A stretch of DNA of 7,176 bases from an uncultured Clostridia bacterium (GTDB lineage: Bacteria > Bacillota > Clostridia > UBA1381). The notes below the pieces were generated by a model. The model saw nothing but the letters and a program-made list of their open reading frames with translations, was not told where the DNA came from and made no database searches. Positions 5,419 through 7,176 of this stretch are shown piece after piece (the first letter of the stretch is position 1; each line of letters starts with the position of its first letter). Where the stretch lies: positions 1 to 7,176 of the forward strand of contig CAJTUY010000065.1 in the NCBI GenBank assembly GCA_910579415.1, read 5' to 3'. The translations under genes and the position numbers were made by a program.

Positions 5419-7176
5419 CTAAATTTGTTTTAATATCATTATGCATGAAGCAAAATCACACATATCATATTCGGGTTTAATTCCGCAGTTCATAAGTTCA
5501 TCGCCGCCGTAAATTTTTCCTGTGACAATATCCTTATAGTCAGCACTCTCATCAAGACCCTTCATTTTTATTCTTATTTCCTGACTGTTTGCGACAGACA
5601 AAATTCTTACGGAATAGAAAAATACTTCTGTTTTGTCCTTTGATACCATTTCCCACGAGCAGTAATTTGTTTCATATGGGCTTAATATTCTGTAAAAATC
5701 TCCCGTACGCATAAACGTTCTGATTTCTTTATCCGTTTCTACCTGTTTTTTTACTTCAGCAATTTCATCACTGCTCATCTTGGTTATATCAAGCTCATAT
5801 CCAAATACTCCTGCATATGCAGTGTCTGCCCTCATTTTAAGCGATGTGACTCTGCCATTCTGATGATTTGGCACTGCCGTAATATGTGCTGACATTGCTG
5901 ATACTGGATACCCCATCGATGTCGCATACTGGATTTTAAGACGAGCCACAGCATCGGAATTATCACTTGTCCATATCTGCGGCATATACGCAAGAACACC
6001 TGCGTCAAAACGTCCGCCTCCGCCACTGCAGCCCTCAAATAAAACATTCGGAAATGCAGAAGTGATTGCGTCCATAATTTTATAAAATCCGAGTGTATAT
6101 TCATGGTTGAAGCCTTTGCGCGGCATATCCGTCATCGGACGGTTCATATCCCATTTTACATACTCAACGTTTGCGCTTTCTAATACCTTGCTTACTGCTG
6201 ATACTATATAATCGCATACATCATCACGGCTTAAATCAAGTATAAGCTGATTGCGGCTCAATGCCGGTGCTCTGTTGGGAACAGAAATTACCCATTCAGG
6301 GTGCTTACTATATAAATTTGAATCAGGATTTACCATTTCAGGTTCAAACCATAAACCAAATTTCAGTCCTATATCATTTATCTTTTTTGCAAGACCGTCA
6401 ATTCCTGACGGCAGTTTATCATAGTTTACAAACCAATCCCCAAGTCCGCTGAAATCATCATTTCTTGTTCCAAACCAGCCATCATCAAGAACAAACAGTT
6501 CAATCCCTGCTTCTTTTGCCTTTTTGGCAATAGACAACAATTTATCCTCATTAAAATCAAAATAGGTAGCTTCCCAATTGTTTATAAGAATAGGTCTGTC
6601 CTTGTCTGCCCATTTACTTCTGCAAAGATTTGTTCGGTATACATCGTTTAACTCTCTCGATAAACCTCCTATACCATTTTCGCTGTAACACATAACACAC
6701 TGCGGCGTTGAAAAGCTTTCACCTTTATTTAGCTTCCAGCCAAACATAAACGGATTTATTCCCTGCTGCAAACGTATATTGCCGTATTGGTCGCATTCAA
6801 TCATTGATGAATGATTACCGCTGTAAACAAGCGAAAAGCCATATACTCTGCCATTGTCCTCATCGGCATTATGTTCGGCAAGCATAATAAACGGATTTAT
6901 GCAGTGTCCGCTGCCGCCTCTTGCGTTTGAAATATCAACTTTTGTTCCCTGCTGTATTTTACTGCGAAAAAGCTCTCTTTCTCTTGCCCAGCCTCCTGAA
7001 AAATGTATCAAATCATAGTTACCTTTAGGAATATCAATGCTTGCGCTATATGCGCGTTCTATTTCAATCTCATCGTCAGAAATATTTTTTATTCTTGCAT
7101 TCCTTAAAATAACATCATATTCGTCAAAAACAGAATATGACAGTACGACTTCTACACCTGCTGTTTTATCGTCAAG
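5419..7176 (-). CDS. GH36 alpha-galactosidase, N-terminus beyond the window
   Basis: Hydrolyses terminal alpha-1,6-linked galactose from raffinose-type sugars or galactomannan oligosaccharides. The reading frame stays open to the right edge, giving 585 visible residues; the family is usually near 730, so roughly 150 N-terminal residues are missing. The TTG at 7009-7011 is internal, because the frame upstream of it encodes typical family sequence (SVFDEYDVILRNARI). In visible numbering, LDDGW (230-234) provides galactose-binding aspartates. KWDMNR (341-346) carries the nucleophile Asp343. CSGGGG (383-388) forms part of the active site. WTSDNSDA (402-409) holds the acid/base aspartate, Asp405 or Asp408. 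A beta-sandwich C-terminal domain fills about 490-585. No signal peptide can be judged. Family members of this type are usually cytoplasmic. No terminator is visible after the stop, so read-through to the secreted-protein genes is possible. Confidence 0.96.
   Translation of the reverse strand, partial: LDDKTAGVEVVLSYSVFDEYDVILRNARIKNISDDEIEIERAYSASIDIPKGNYDLIHFSGGWARERELFRSKIQQGTKVDISNARGGSGHCINPFIMLAEHNADEDNGRVYGFSLVYSGNHSSMIECDQYGNIRLQQGINPFMFGWKLNKGESFSTPQCVMCYSENGIGGLSRELNDVYRTNLCRSKWADKDRPILINNWEATYFDFNEDKLLSIAKKAKEAGIELFVLDDGWFGTRNDDFSGLGDWFVNYDKLPSGIDGLAKKINDIGLKFGLWFEPEMVNPDSNLYSKHPEWVISVPNRAPALSRNQLILDLSRDDVCDYIVSAVSKVLESANVEYVKWDMNRPMTDMPRKGFNHEYTLGFYKIMDAITSAFPNVLFEGCSGGGGRFDAGVLAYMPQIWTSDNSDAVARLKIQYATSMGYPVSAMSAHITAVPNHQNGRVTSLKMRADTAYAGVFGYELDITKMSSDEIAEVKKQVETDKEIRTFMRTGDFYRILSPYETNYCSWEMVSKDKTEVFFYSVRILSVANSQEIRIKMKGLDESADYKDIVTGKIYGGDELMNCGIKPEYDMCDFASCIMILKQI

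Noticed and set aside
4971..6104. Short alternative minus-strand frames inside the cohesin-like and alpha-galactosidase genes
   Set aside because: Each overlaps a strongly supported gene in another frame and has no independent evidence.
5419..7011. A 530-codon alpha-galactosidase starting at the TTG at 7009-7011
   Set aside because: The same frame is open to the window edge and encodes recognisable GH36 sequence upstream, so this TTG is an internal leucine.

Overview
The window is an AT-rich segment with every supported gene on the minus strand. It looks chromosomal and comes from a Gram-positive, probably anaerobic gut-type Clostridia (Bacillota) member. The basis is strong AAGGAG/GAGGAGG ribosome binding sites, low GC intergenic DNA, a GH36 alpha-galactosidase, and secreted proteins built from InlB B-repeats, a BIG2-like domain and a copper-amine-oxidase-N-like domain. 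The genus cannot be fixed from the sequence.

Layout in the direction of transcription (right to left): (1) a GH36 alpha-galactosidase whose N-terminus lies beyond the right edge (5419-7176); (2) a 97-nt structured element (5308-5404); (3) a secreted protein with a cohesin-like beta domain and a copper-amine-oxidase-N-like C-terminus (4327-5277); (4) 17 nt further on, a 928-aa secreted multi-repeat protein (1523-4309), ended by a clear intrinsic terminator (1461-1500); (5) a second copy of the structured element (1345-1454); (6) a cytoplasmic alpha/beta hydrolase of the acetyl-esterase type (545-1324); (7) an AT-rich tail with two hairpins and an open frame without a convincing start (2-371), perhaps a broken gene remnant.

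Functional reading: alpha-galactosidase and a carbohydrate-esterase-like hydrolase fit intracellular handling of galactosylated and acetylated oligosaccharides. The two exported proteins form a tight pair and probably work at or outside the cell surface. They carry no visible LPXTG or SLH anchor.

The most unusual signal is the duplicated intergenic element. Both copies fold into the same long stem with a small inner hairpin and a roughly 30-nt near-invariant core. A compensatory base-pair change and several G-U-compatible changes favour the minus-strand RNA, the strand of the genes they precede. I cannot match it to a named riboswitch or RNA family. It could be a cis-regulatory leader or a small palindromic mobile repeat.
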